Shown here piece by piece: positions 7,329 to 16,337 of a stretch of 64,000 nt of DNA. Every line of letters begins with the position of its first letter. Position 1 is the first letter of the stretch. A program made the translations under genes and the position numbers. Below the pieces are notes generated by a model. That model was given only the letters and a program-made list of their open reading frames with translations. It was not told the DNA's origin and made no database searches. The stretch comes from Flavobacterium sp. 9 (lineage in GTDB: Bacteria; Bacteroidota; Bacteroidia; Flavobacteriales; Flavobacteriaceae), in NCBI RefSeq assembly GCF_002754195.1, contig NZ_PEEU01000001.1, forward strand, positions 5,518,001-5,582,000, read 5' to 3'.

Positions 7329-8360
7329 ATGATTGAATTAAAAAATGTAACTAAAAATTTCCATCAGAAAAACCGAATTGTTTCGGCTTTATCAGATGTT
7401 TCATTAAAAGTTCCTCCAGGGAAAATCTTTGGTGTAATAGGAACTTCCGGAGCAGGAAAAAGCACATTAATTCGATGTGTAAACTTATTAGAAAGACCAA
7501 CTTCGGGAGAAATTATAGTAGATGGAAAATCGCTAATACAACTGTCAAATGCGCAGCTTGCAATTGAAAGAAGGCAAATTGGAATGATTTTTCAGCATTT
7601 TAATCTGCTTTCATCCAGAACTGTTTTTGAGAATGTTGCTTTTCCATTAGAACTTGTTGGAGTTTCAAAATCAGAAATCAAAACTCGTGTTTTAGAATTA
7701 TTGCAATTAGTAGGTTTGGCCGAAAAAGCAAACGATTATCCTGCAAGTCTTTCTGGTGGTCAAAAACAAAGAGTTGCAATCGCAAGAACATTAGCCAATA
7801 ATCCAAAAGTGCTATTATGCGATGAAGCGACGAGTGCATTGGATCCGGCGACAACAAGATCTATTTTAAATCTATTAAAAGACATCAATCGCCGTCTTAA
7901 TATTACCATTTTACTGATCACACATCAAATGGAAGTTGTAAAATCTATTTGTGATGAAGTTGCGGTAATCAGTCACGGAAAACTAATAGAGCAGGGAAGT
8001 GTTGGTGAAATTTTTGCAGATCCAAAGCATGAATTGACAAAAGAATTTATTTCGTCATCCTTACATCTTGATATTCCTACGGTTTATCAGGAAAAACTTC
8101 AAAAGGAAGACGGCGAAGGTTTAAGTCCTTTATTAAGACTTGAAATGACTGGGAAATCAGTAAATGAACCTGTTATCTCTGAAGTTTCGAGATTATTCGA
8201 CACTAATTTTAAAATTGTGAGTGCACAAATGGATCAGGCCGGAGACGTTAATTTCGGAGTTATGCTGATCGAATTGTCCGGTAAACGTGAAAATTACGAA
8301 GCTGCAATCCAATATTTTATTTCTAAACATATTAAAACTGAAATCATAGGTTATGTCTGA
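7329..8360 (+). CDS. metN: Methionine ABC importer ATP-binding protein MetN
   Basis: MetN powers uptake of D- and L-methionine through MetI. The 343-residue protein has a Walker A motif (GTSGAGKST), Q-loop (IFQHFNLL), ABC signature ([14 protein letters not shown]), Walker B ([12 protein letters not shown]) and H-loop (LLITHQ), followed by a C-terminal NIL domain (about residues 265-343). In E. coli that domain binds methionine and shuts the transporter down (trans-inhibition). I use the ATG at 7329 because an upstream TTG (7302) lies inside a tiny 11-codon frame that ends 4 bases before this ATG. The last 8 bases overlap metI. Expression probably depends on the attenuator upstream. Confidence 0.96.
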   Translation: MIELKNVTKNFHQKNRIVSALSDVSLKVPPGKIFGVIGTSGAGKSTLIRCVNLLERPTSGEIIVDGKSLIQLSNAQLAIERRQIGMIFQHFNLLSSRTVFENVAFPLELVGVSKSEIKTRVLELLQLVGLAEKANDYPASLSGGQKQRVAIARTLANNPKVLLCDEATSALDPATTRSILNLLKDINRRLNITILLITHQMEVVKSICDEVAVISHGKLIEQGSVGEIFADPKHELTKEFISSSLHLDIPTVYQEKLQKEDGEGLSPLLRLEMTGKSVNEPVISEVSRLFDTNFKIVSAQMDQAGDVNFGVMLIELSGKRENYEAAIQYFISKHIKTEIIGYV

Positions 8361-9006
8361 ATCCATTTTTGAATTATTATTAAAAGGCACTTGGGAAACT
8401 ATCGTTATGACATTTGTCTCTGGTTTTTTTGGCTTTGCGCTGGGACTTCCAACAGGAATTTTGCTTTTTCTAACTAGAAAAAATCAAATTTTAGAACAAC
8501 CGGTTTTAAATAGAACTTTATCAGTTTTGGTTAATATTTTTCGTTCAATACCTTTCATTATTTTGATCGTTTGGATGATTCCGTTTACACGTGCACTTGT
8601 AGGGACCTCGATTGGTGTTAGTGCTGCATTGGTTCCGTTAAGTATTGGAGCAGCGCCATTTATAGCGCGACTTGTAGAAAATAGTCTATTAGGTTTGCCT
8701 GCCGGATTAATTGAAGCTGCAAGAGCTTTGGGGGCAACTCCATTTCAAATTGTGTATAAAGTGTTGCTTCCGGAAGCTTTGCCGTCATTAATAAACGCAG
8801 CGTCAATCACGTTGATCACACTTGTAGGATATTCGGCAATGGGTGGAGCCGTTGGAGCAGGCGGTTTAGGACAAGTTGGATATCAATATGGTTATATTGG
8901 ATATGATGCTGTGACGATGAATTCGGTTTTGGCATTGCTTGTAATATTGGTGTTTTTGATACAGTTTGTGGGTGATTTTTTATCAAAACGATTTGATCAT
9001 AGATAG
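8353..9006 (+). CDS. metI: Methionine ABC importer permease MetI
   Basis: This 217-residue inner-membrane permease forms the methionine channel with MetN. It has about five hydrophobic segments and the EAA loop that couples to the ATPase, visible as [20 protein letters not shown]. Length equals that of E. coli MetI. Its start overlaps the end of metN by 8 bases, so the two are translationally linked. A 400-base space full of repeats separates it from metQ. Confidence 0.96.
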   Translation: MSESIFELLLKGTWETIVMTFVSGFFGFALGLPTGILLFLTRKNQILEQPVLNRTLSVLVNIFRSIPFIILIVWMIPFTRALVGTSIGVSAALVPLSIGAAPFIARLVENSLLGLPAGLIEAARALGATPFQIVYKVLLPEALPSLINAASITLITLVGYSAMGGAVGAGGLGQVGYQYGYIGYDAVTMNSVLALLVILVFLIQFVGDFLSKRFDHR

Positions 9007-9077
9007 GTTTCAATTAAAAATTGAGAATTAAAAATTAAAAAAACTAGGAGAATAACTTTGAGATTTTACCGGTGAGA

Positions 9078-9329
9078 TTTTACCGCAAAGTACGCAAAGG
9101 TTTTACTTTTCTAAGTTTGTTAAAAACACAAAGAACGCAAAGCTTTGCGAACTTGAAATTGTGTTTACACAATCAAATCTTAGTGACCTTTGCGAAAATC
9201 TTAGCGAACTCTGCGGTAAAAAAAACACAAAGTACACAAAGAACGCAAAGCTTTGCGAACTTGAAATTGTGTTTACACAATCAAATCTTAGTGACCTTTG
9301 CGAAAATCTTTGCGCACTTTGCGGTAAAA
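9078..9329. repeat. 107-base tandem duplication inside a CGCAAAG-type palindromic repeat
   Basis: Two units with a 107-base period (starting at 9131 and 9238) are identical over about 78 bases and then differ by a few bases. The whole block is bounded by inverted ends: TTTTACCGCAAAG at 9078 and CTTTGCGGTAAAA ending at 9329. Each unit holds smaller dyads such as CGCAAAGCTTTGCG and TTGTGTTTACACAA. It sits in the middle of the met operon, between metI and metQ. Short open frames through it on both strands are by-products of the repeat. Confidence 0.85.
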
Positions 9330-9405
9330 TACACACAGTGAACAGATAAAAATAAATTAAAACACACACAGAGAATAGATTATAATTAATTATAAAAATA
9401 AAAGA

Positions 9406-10224
9406 ATGAATACTAAACTAAATTTTTTAAAAGCAGCCGGAATTATAGCCTTGTCATTATCATTGGCTAATTGCGGAAAAAGTAAAAACGACGATCCGCA
9501 TCATATAAAAGTTGGTGTTGCTGCAGGACCGGAATATGCTGTGGCACAAGCAGCGCAAAAAGTAGCCAAAGACAAATATGGCTTAGACGTAGAATTGGTT
9601 TCGTTTAACGATTACGTAATTCCAAATGAAGCTTTGAGTCAGGGAGATATTGATGCAAATGCTTTTCAGCACAAACCTTATCTTGATGAGCAATCAAAAC
9701 AACGTGGATATAAGTTAGCAATTATCGCAAAAACTTTCATTTACCCAATTGCAGCTTATTCTAAGAAAATCAAAAACCTTTCGGAATTGAAAAACGAAAG
9801 CACAATTATTATTCCAAATGATCCAACAAACGGAGGACGTTCTTTGTTGCTTTTGCAAAAAAACGGATTGTTGAAATTGCGTCCAAATGTTGGTTTATTG
9901 CCTAAAGTAACTGATATCGTAGAAAATCCTAAAAACCTTAAGATTTTAGAACTTGAAGCGCCACAATTGCCGAGAGCTTTAGACGATCAAAATGTAACGA
10001 TTGCAATTATTAACAATACATTTGCTTCTCAAGCGGGATTAGTTCCTGCGCGTGACGCTTTGTTTGTTGAAGATAAAGACTCACCTTATGTAAATCTTAT
10101 CGTAAGTCGTGAAGACAATAAAAAAGAAGAGAAAATACAGCAATTTGTAAAAGCTTTTCAATCTGCAGAAGTAGAGCAAGCAGCTGTTCGCGAGTTTAAA
10201 GGCGGAGCGGTAAAAGGCTGGTAA
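9406..10224 (+). CDS. metQ: Methionine-binding lipoprotein MetQ (NlpA family)
   Basis: The 272-residue protein starts with a lipoprotein signal peptide ending in the lipobox LSLANC, so Cys23 would be lipidated. The mature part is a NlpA/MetQ substrate-binding domain: IKVGVAAGPEYAVAQAAQ, the conserved DYVIPNEALSQGDIDANAFQ ligand region, and IIPNDPTNGGRSLLLLQ. It delivers methionine to MetNI. It completes the metNIQ set, although a repeat block sets it 400 bases from metI; no separate -7 box is evident, so cotranscription is likely. A terminator follows. Confidence 0.95.
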   Translation: MNTKLNFLKAAGIIALSLSLANCGKSKNDDPHHIKVGVAAGPEYAVAQAAQKVAKDKYGLDVELVSFNDYVIPNEALSQGDIDANAFQHKPYLDEQSKQRGYKLAIIAKTFIYPIAAYSKKIKNLSELKNESTIIIPNDPTNGGRSLLLLQKNGLLKLRPNVGLLPKVTDIVENPKNLKILELEAPQLPRALDDQNVTIAIINNTFASQAGLVPARDALFVEDKDSPYVNLIVSREDNKKEEKIQQFVKAFQSAEVEQAAVREFKGGAVKGW

Positions 10225-10251
10225 TATCTTATTTACTATATATTTTCAATT

Positions 10252-10283
10252 TAAAACTCATCATAATCTGATGAGTTTTTTTG
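10252..10283 (+). terminator. Intrinsic terminator of metNIQ
   Basis: The hairpin AAAACTCATCA / TGATGAGTTTT with a five-base loop ends in a run of T and closes the met operon. Confidence 0.85.
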
Positions 10284-10366
10284 TTTACAATGATTTGAAA
10301 TGAAGTCATTATTTGAAGACCAGATTTTCTTTAGAATTAAAAAAAAGTTAAAATATTTGTTTATTT

Positions 10367-10388
10367 AGACCGATCGGTCTTATCTTTG
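10367..10388 (+). promoter_or_regulatory. TetR operator fused to promoter (site 1)
   Basis: The perfect 14-base palindrome AGACCGATCGGTCT (10367-10380) is followed without a gap by the -7 box TATCTTTG (10381-10388). A repressor bound here would block RNA polymerase directly. The same 14 bases recur at 11009-11022 before the efflux gene. Confidence 0.85.
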
Positions 10389-10407
10389 TCCCGTTAAATT
10401 TAAAGTC

Positions 10408-10989
10408 ATGAGTAAAGCAGAACGTACCAGACAATTTATTATCGAGACATCGGCACCTATTATTAATAAAAAAGGAATGGCCGGTACTTCGTTGAGCGAT
10501 ATTATGGAAGCTACAAAGCTGGCGAAAGGCGGTATATATGGCAATTTTGAGAATAAAGAAGAAATCTGTACCGAGTCATTTTTATATCTAAGATCACAAT
10601 TAGCAGCTAAATTAGACGCTGCTGTCGCTAAGGGAATTTCGGCTAAAGCCAAATTTACAAACCTGCTTGAAGCTTACGGAGACGATAAAAATACCGTTGG
10701 AGGTTGTCCGATTTTGAATTTTGGAGTAGAAGCAGACGACACCAATCCGGTTATTAAAGAATATGTGAAAAAATCGATTCATTCTGCTCAAAAAAGATTT
10801 TCAACCATTATCGAAAATGGTGTTGCAAACAACGAATTATCCTCAAATATAAAACCCGAACATTTTGCCATAAAAGTTTTTGCGATGATCGAAGGCGCGA
10901 TTTTATGTCGTGAAATATTGAATAATAATGAACAAATGAATATTATCCTGGATAGTATCAAAACTGAATTTGAAAGCTACGTTTTGTAG
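10408..10989 (+). CDS. TetR-family repressor of the adjacent efflux gene
   Basis: The 193-residue protein has a TetR N-terminal helix-turn-helix (GTSLSDIMEATKLAKGGIYG, about 31-50, with NFENKEEI following) and a helical ligand-binding domain of the TetR_C type that includes GGCPILNFGVEADDTNP. Identical palindromes precede this gene and the Bcr-like transporter 60 bases downstream, so the regulator probably represses both and is released by a substrate of the pump. A distant paralogue at 60615 shares the GGCP motif and has a related operator. Confidence 0.93.
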   Translation: MSKAERTRQFIIETSAPIINKKGMAGTSLSDIMEATKLAKGGIYGNFENKEEICTESFLYLRSQLAAKLDAAVAKGISAKAKFTNLLEAYGDDKNTVGGCPILNFGVEADDTNPVIKEYVKKSIHSAQKRFSTIIENGVANNELSSNIKPEHFAIKVFAMIEGAILCREILNNNEQMNIILDSIKTEFESYVL

Positions 10990-11008
10990 TTTTTTTTTAA
11001 TCATTTTT

Positions 11009-11022
11009 AGACCGATCGGTCT
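11009..11022 (+). promoter_or_regulatory. TetR operator (site 2) before the Bcr-like efflux gene
   Basis: AGACCGATCGGTCT is identical to the operator at 10367. It lies 27 bases before the transporter ATG. I see no exact TAnnTTTG box after it, so the transporter may depend partly on readthrough from the tetR promoter. Confidence 0.8.
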
Positions 11023-11048
11023 ATTTATTAATAATTAATTTTTTGAAA

Positions 11049-12272
11049 ATGAGAAATTTAAAAGAAAATCATAAAGGCTTTAGTACCTTTTTAGCCCTTG
11101 CCCTAATTCCTTTATCTGGTTTTGCAACCGATATTTATTTGCCGTCACTTCCTGCAATGGCAAAAGACCTGAATGTTTCTGCTTCAGCCATTCAGCTTTC
11201 ACTCGTGTTTTTTATGTTTAGTTTGGGTGTCAGTCAGATATTTATAGGAAGCATACTCGATAGTTTCGGACGTTTTAAGATCAGTATTGTTTCACTTGCG
11301 GTATTTTCTTTAACCAGTTTTGTTATTGCCATTGTGCCGGATATTTATGTAATATATGCCATGCGAATTATCCAGGGAATCGCCATTGCATTTATTGTGA
11401 TCGCAAAACGAGCTTATTTTGTAGACCTTTTTTCGGGTGATAAGCTAAAAAGTTACATTAGTTTATTCTCAATTATTTGGGCGTGTGCGCCAATTATGGC
11501 GCCGTTTTTAGGAGGATATTTGCAAAATATATTTGGCTGGAGATCTAACTTTTATTTTCTTGGCGGATTATCATTGTTATTTCTGATTTTAGAACTTCTT
11601 TATAGTGGAGAATCTTTAAAATATTTTCATCCTTTTAAATTAAAAAGCATTGCACAAACTTATGCAGGAATGATCAAAACGCCTGATTTTACATTAGGAA
11701 TCGTAATTCTGGGTATTTGTTTTGGTCTGGTTGTTATTTTCAATTTGTCAAGTCCGTTTATTGTAGAACGTGTTTTAGGATATTCGGCTGTTACAACTGG
11801 TTACAGTTCTTTATTGTCTGGTTTATCTGTAATGACAGGCGGAATTATTTCGAAATCACTTATTCATAAACCTTTGGGCAAAAAAGTAACTATAGCTGTT
11901 TCTTTGCAAGCTGTTTTGGTATTGCTTATGATTTCTACGGCTCCAATGATTAGTAATATTTATACTTTGGTAGGTTTTACAATGGGAATAAATATCTGTG
12001 GAGGTTTCATTTTCAATACGATTTATGGATATTGTCTAAGTTTATTTTCTAAAAATGCCGGCGTAGCAAGCGGTTTAACCGGTGGAGCAACTTATATGGT
12101 AAGTTCAGTATTTAGTTATGGATTTGTGAATTTATATGCCGTAAAAAGCCAATTATTGCTTGGAGCAGCAAATATATCATTAATTGTTTTTATTAGTATT
12201 CTTTTTATCATTTTCAATAGATACAGAGTAAATAGTATCATTAGTAAAAGTCTTAATTTTCAGAATAAATAA
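11049..12272 (+). CDS. Bcr/CflA-type MFS drug efflux transporter
   Basis: The 407-residue protein has about twelve membrane segments and motifs of the drug:H+ antiporter-1 family: ATDIYLPSLPAMAKDLNVS in the first helix region, LDSFGRFKISI (motif A position) and APIMAPFLGGYLQ (motif C position). Bcr/CflA members export compounds such as bicyclomycin, chloramphenicol or sulfonamides; the substrate here is not predictable. The ATG at 11049 (MRNLKEN) is preferred over a TTG two codons earlier. It pairs with the TetR gene upstream through a shared operator sequence. Confidence 0.92.
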   Translation: MRNLKENHKGFSTFLALALIPLSGFATDIYLPSLPAMAKDLNVSASAIQLSLVFFMFSLGVSQIFIGSILDSFGRFKISIVSLAVFSLTSFVIAIVPDIYVIYAMRIIQGIAIAFIVIAKRAYFVDLFSGDKLKSYISLFSIIWACAPIMAPFLGGYLQNIFGWRSNFYFLGGLSLLFLILELLYSGESLKYFHPFKLKSIAQTYAGMIKTPDFTLGIVILGICFGLVVIFNLSSPFIVERVLGYSAVTTGYSSLLSGLSVMTGGIISKSLIHKPLGKKVTIAVSLQAVLVLLMISTAPMISNIYTLVGFTMGINICGGFIFNTIYGYCLSLFSKNAGVASGLTGGATYMVSSVFSYGFVNLYAVKSQLLLGAANISLIVFISILFIIFNRYRVNSIISKSLNFQNK

Positions 12273-12427
12273 GAACAAGTATTCTATATAATGGTTATTT
12301 TGTTAACACATAAATAAACAAACTTAGTAATGTGTTGTTTATGAGTTGACTATAAAAATAAAAGCAATTGATACTGCATTATGATATAATTCATAGAAAA
12401 TTTCAATAATATTGTAAGAAAAAATTT

Positions 12428-12964
12428 ATGAATAATATTGATATTTATGAAACGAACTTATCAATAGAAAATTCTATCGTACAGTATCTTTTTGAAAGTA
12501 CAGGGAATAAAAAAATTATTAAAGCAGTTCAATACTCGGCTTTTGAAACTCAAAGTGGTGCAACTATTTATAATTTAGGTTTTGGAGATTATAATTCTGA
12601 AGTTCAAAGCATTTCTGATAAAGAAAATAGTAATAATGGTGATATGTGGAATGTATTTAATACAGTCTTAAGTACTGTACCTAGATTTTTTAATGATAAT
12701 CCAGGATTTCCCATATACGTTCAAGGTAGTGATAGTTCAGATTTATTTGTAGTAGAGTGTAAAAAATCATGTTCTAAAAAATGTTCTGTAACTTGTAAAA
12801 ACAAAAACAGAAGAATAAGAACTTACACTTACTTTGTAGACAAATATTTTAAAGAACTTTCAAAGGATTATATCTTTTTTGGTCTGGATGAAAAGGAAAG
12901 AGACTTTGTTCAGTATCTTCCAAAAAATAAGTACATTGCGATACTAGTTTACAAGAAAAAATAG
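12428..12964 (+). CDS. DUF6934-like protein with a four-cysteine insert
   Basis: The 178-residue cytosolic protein resembles the Bacteroidota-specific DUF6934 group as I remember it: an N-terminal LFESTGNKKIIKAVQYSAF strand pair, IYNLGFGDYN, an NNGD turn, and VFNTVLSTVPRFFNDNPGF leading to a strand ending in VQGS. Between the two halves is an unusual evenly spaced cysteine run, CKKSCSKKCSVTC (Cys111, 115, 119, 123), in a Lys/Arg-rich stretch that could bind metal. A 56-residue gene follows 58 bases later and a terminator follows that, so the pair forms a self-contained unit. Function is unknown; a toxin-antitoxin-like role is only a guess. Confidence 0.7.
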   Translation: MNNIDIYETNLSIENSIVQYLFESTGNKKIIKAVQYSAFETQSGATIYNLGFGDYNSEVQSISDKENSNNGDMWNVFNTVLSTVPRFFNDNPGFPIYVQGSDSSDLFVVECKKSCSKKCSVTCKNKNRRIRTYTYFVDKYFKELSKDYIFFGLDEKERDFVQYLPKNKYIAILVYKKK

Positions 12965-13022
12965 ATAATTTTGTACAATAATTGATTTCGTATGTATTAA
13001 TAATCAATTAAATAAAGTGGTT

Positions 13023-13193
13023 ATGAGAAAAGATAGTAAAACACTGAAGGAAGTAAACATAATTTCTATGTCGAGCGAGACTAAGAAAAAGATTTCTGAA
13101 GTTGCTAATGAGATAAATGGGAGAAATTTGTTTACAGAGAAAATTGAACTTGCAAAAAAAACTTTACAACATTTAAAATCCTTACCGATTTAA
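13023..13193 (+). CDS. Small partner protein of the DUF6934-like gene
   Basis: This 56-residue frame (beginning MRKDSKTLKEVNIISMS) starts 58 bases after the DUF6934-like gene and stops 23 bases before a strong terminator. It is charged and would form a helix ending in KIELAKKTLQHLKSLPI. I recall small proteins with similar C-terminal helices next to DUF6934 genes, but cannot verify that here. No signal peptide or membrane segment is visible. Position and coding character support it as real. Confidence 0.65.
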   Translation: MRKDSKTLKEVNIISMSSETKKKISEVANEINGRNLFTEKIELAKKTLQHLKSLPI

Positions 13194-13216
13194 ATTTGTC
13201 ATTATAGGAATAAATA

Positions 13217-13248
13217 AAAGCGATCTATATTGGATCGCTTTTTTTATA
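13217..13248 (+). terminator. Intrinsic terminator
   Basis: The hairpin AAAAGCGATC / GATCGCTTTT with a short loop and a T run closes the DUF6934-like two-gene unit. Beyond it, the bases to 13482 contain only AT-rich sequence with a weak dyad. Confidence 0.85.
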
Positions 13249-13482
13249 TTGTAGAAATAGAAAAGCCAATATCTAAAAACCAGAATCTATTTTTGGTTAA
13301 AGGGCTTTAAATTATTATCATTATATGCAGTAGGTAATTTATAAAACACTTTTTATAAAAAAATAATATTTTTCTGCCTATCCCAAAAAAAGCAAAAATA
13401 TAGGAAACGAAATTGTTTATTACAGATTACACATTCTCTGATTTAGAGAATTCTCTTTCGAAGAAATAAAGTTATTTTAGAG

Positions 13483-16107
13483 CTAAGGTTTTATGACTTT
13501 AGATAAAATTCTAGGTATTTGAATTAAATCATAATCATCTTCAAAAACAATATATTGATTGTGCCACGAAGGAGAAAATTTGTCTTTGAAGTTGCGTAAA
13601 CCTTTATAATGAGAAAATGATTTTACTTTTTCGTACGCATATTTCATTGATTTTTCCTGTATGGTTTGCGGATTTTCGATTCCGCTCATTGGAGCCAGAC
13701 CAAGATCAACATAAGTAATGTCTTTTGATTTAAGATAATTAAAAAGCGCGACCATAATAAAGTCCATAATGCCATTTGGCGCATCATCAGTTTTTCGGAT
13801 TAAATCATAAGTACTTTCATTTTTTGCATAATCGGGAATAATATTTATGAAAGCAAGAATTTTTCCTTCGCCGTTTTCGACCGTAATAATGGTTTGTTGT
13901 TTGAGTTCTTCCCACAGAAAAATTCCCTGCGAAAAAAGGATTTCTTTTCTCGAAGTTTCCTGAAGCCATTGATCGCTAACAGCTTTAATTTGCTGCAATA
14001 ATCCATCTTTTATTGGGGGTTCATTTACAATAGATTGCAAACCAAGATCTGTAATCTTTTTTAAGCCATTTCGCAATGATTTCCGATTTTGCCCTTCCAA
14101 ATGAAATTCTCCAAGATCAACAACCGCAGCTTGCCCGAGAAAGAAGTATTTTTTGCCAATATCAGTGTAGGTTTTCAGACTTGTTTCAGGAATTCGGTAA
14201 TAAATACTTCTAAGCCCAAAATCGTAACAGAATTTATCAAATTCAAGAATGCAAAGTTTGATTTCTTCGATAGAACTTCCAACAGGATTTTCTAAAGCAA
14301 CGGCAAAATTTCCCGCTAATCGATACGAAATAAAGGCATTTTTGCTTTTCGAAATAAAGAATGATTTATCAAAATAGGTTTTAAAATAACCCAGACTTGA
14401 GTTTCCGTATTGCTGCATTAAATTATTTGCAATCTCTTTTTCCTCGTCTGTTGGAGTATTTTTTAAGATTGAAGGTTTTACCAAAGTATAGATTAAAAAG
14501 CCGAAAGAAAGGAATCCGCTAATCTTGAGCGAAATTAGAAAATGTGTCGCAAAAGTTCCATTTGGATTCAGATTTTCGCTGCCAATCAAGAAATAATTCT
14601 GAAGCGTATATCGAATCGATTCTCCTAAACTAAAATCGATATTAAAATGTTTTTTATCAAAGAAATAAAAACCAAGAACACCATAAATTAGAACGGCTAA
14701 AATACTTAATAATGAAGTTTGTAAACCAATAAGACCAAGCTTTGGATTTGTTTTGATATAATATTCTTTTCTCGTAGCGATTAAAACAAAAAGTACTAAA
14801 AGTGCGATAGTAGATTCTTCAAAATCAATTGCTTTGGTTAGATTTCCTATCAAAGAAATTACAGATAAAAGCACCGCAAACCACCACGCCATTCGGAGCC
14901 CTTTTAGCATAAATGCCGAAGTAACCAATAGAAATAATCCGGTTGTGAATACCAGATAATTTGAGGTGCTTATAGCTTCAATTGGGAGGAAACTTTTAAG
15001 AATATGCAATCTGCTATGGATTGCGGGTGTGAGAACGGAAATAATATTGACAATACCAAGAATCAGCAAAAGCAAGGCGGGAATAACACGTAATAGAAGC
15101 TTCTGAATTTTGGAAACAAAAAGAATAATGCCTGCAAATAATGGAAGCCAGAATTCAAAAAAACGATAAAATAAAGTGATTGCAACGGCTTGCATATTAT
15201 CAAAACCGTAGCGAATTAAAATATATCCCATAGAAACTTCGACTGCGCCCAAACCTCTTAAAAATGGAGATATAATCAGGAAAATAACTGCAACAACATA
15301 AGCCATTGTTGCGGCAAAAAGCGACGACTCAAATTGAAGCGCTTTCATGGCAATGTAAATGTGCAAGATTCCAACGGCATCAATTATTACGGAACATAAT
15401 ACTATTTTGAAAAAGCCAATTCTGTTTATTTTGTGTTCTTGTAAGTCAAGTAAAAACGGTTCTATTTTAGGAAAATTTCTCAAAATAAATCTATAGAGTT
15501 TTCCCTTTTGAAGTACCGAATTAAACAATAGAAAAAACAACGGAATAATGACGATTACAAGACCAAAAACCAACCATTCGTTATAACCAATATCTCCTTT
15601 TAGAAGAGAAAAAAGAAACAACGGTATTGCAAAAAGAATTACGGAAAGAATACCTGTAAAACCATAAATTGCTGAGGCTAAATGAACGTCTGTTTTGGTT
15701 ACGCCTTTCTTTAGCAAAGGTTCGGTAAAAAATAGAAGCGAGGTAATACCGCCAGCAGGAATAAATACACTGATAAAATTACGTTTCAGAAACAAATTTG
15801 TAGCATCTTTCAAAGTGATTTTGGCGCCAATTGCCGAAAACGAAACGACATACATTAATCCTTGTAGAAAGATATAAGAAAGCGTGACTAAGAAACCAAT
15901 TAATATCCATAAAGGATTTGCTTCTGTAATGCTGTTTTTGATTTGATAAAGTTCGGTTCGTTCTTGTTTTATAAACCAAAAAGCAATTAGAAAAAAAATA
16001 AGCGTCAAGACAATCTGACCTAATAATTTACCCTTTTTCGAAAAGAAATTAAACACTATTTTTTTGAAAAAGTTTAGTTTGGTATTCGTGTCTTTTGCTT
16101 CTGTCAT
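13483..16107 (-). CDS. mprF: MprF-like phosphatidylglycerol aminoacyltransferase/flippase
   Basis: The 874-residue membrane protein has the two-part MprF layout. An N-terminal flippase region of about fourteen membrane segments covers residues 20-560 (for example LGAVEVSMGYILIRYGFDNM). A cytosolic GNAT-fold transferase domain follows (DUF2156, about 570-870) with DLGEFHLEGQNRKSLRNGLK and the signature DLGLAPMSGIENP. MprF moves an amino acid, typically lysine, from aminoacyl-tRNA to phosphatidylglycerol and flips the product outward, lowering sensitivity to cationic peptides. Flavobacteria could use another lipid or amino acid. It is transcribed divergently from the polysaccharide gene at 16338. 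Confidence 0.88.
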   Translation of the reverse strand: MTEAKDTNTKLNFFKKIVFNFFSKKGKLLGQIVLTLIFFLIAFWFIKQERTELYQIKNSITEANPLWILIGFLVTLSYIFLQGLMYVVSFSAIGAKITLKDATNLFLKRNFISVFIPAGGITSLLFFTEPLLKKGVTKTDVHLASAIYGFTGILSVILFAIPLFLFSLLKGDIGYNEWLVFGLVIVIIPLFFLLFNSVLQKGKLYRFILRNFPKIEPFLLDLQEHKINRIGFFKIVLCSVIIDAVGILHIYIAMKALQFESSLFAATMAYVVAVIFLIISPFLRGLGAVEVSMGYILIRYGFDNMQAVAITLFYRFFEFWLPLFAGIILFVSKIQKLLLRVIPALLLLILGIVNIISVLTPAIHSRLHILKSFLPIEAISTSNYLVFTTGLFLLVTSAFMLKGLRMAWWFAVLLSVISLIGNLTKAIDFEESTIALLVLFVLIATRKEYYIKTNPKLGLIGLQTSLLSILAVLIYGVLGFYFFDKKHFNIDFSLGESIRYTLQNYFLIGSENLNPNGTFATHFLISLKISGFLSFGFLIYTLVKPSILKNTPTDEEKEIANNLMQQYGNSSLGYFKTYFDKSFFISKSKNAFISYRLAGNFAVALENPVGSSIEEIKLCILEFDKFCYDFGLRSIYYRIPETSLKTYTDIGKKYFFLGQAAVVDLGEFHLEGQNRKSLRNGLKKITDLGLQSIVNEPPIKDGLLQQIKAVSDQWLQETSRKEILFSQGIFLWEELKQQTIITVENGEGKILAFINIIPDYAKNESTYDLIRKTDDAPNGIMDFIMVALFNYLKSKDITYVDLGLAPMSGIENPQTIQEKSMKYAYEKVKSFSHYKGLRNFKDKFSPSWHNQYIVFEDDYDLIQIPRILSKVIKP

Positions 16108-16337
16108 AATAAGCTTACTTATTTACTTTATTATAAAAATACCACAATTATTTGTTATTTAAGAGGCTTGATTCTTTAAAAGTCAGCGAATTAAGAATTA
16201 TATAAGGAAAATTGGTGTTTCAATATGAATTGGAATCAGAATTTATATTTACAACGTAAAAACTTGTTAATACATCGGAAATGAATTAATAGAATAAAAA
16301 TTTTGGTGTACATTTATACATCAATTTTCAGAAGATT

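Noticed and set aside
9131..9330. CRISPR-like array
   Set aside because: Only two long tandem units without short regular spacers, and no cas genes in the window.
9072..9369. Three overlapping open frames of 60-90 codons on both strands between metI and metQ
   Set aside because: All run through the tandem CGCAAAG-type repeat, and their translations repeat themselves. They are a by-product of a repeat without stops, not genes.
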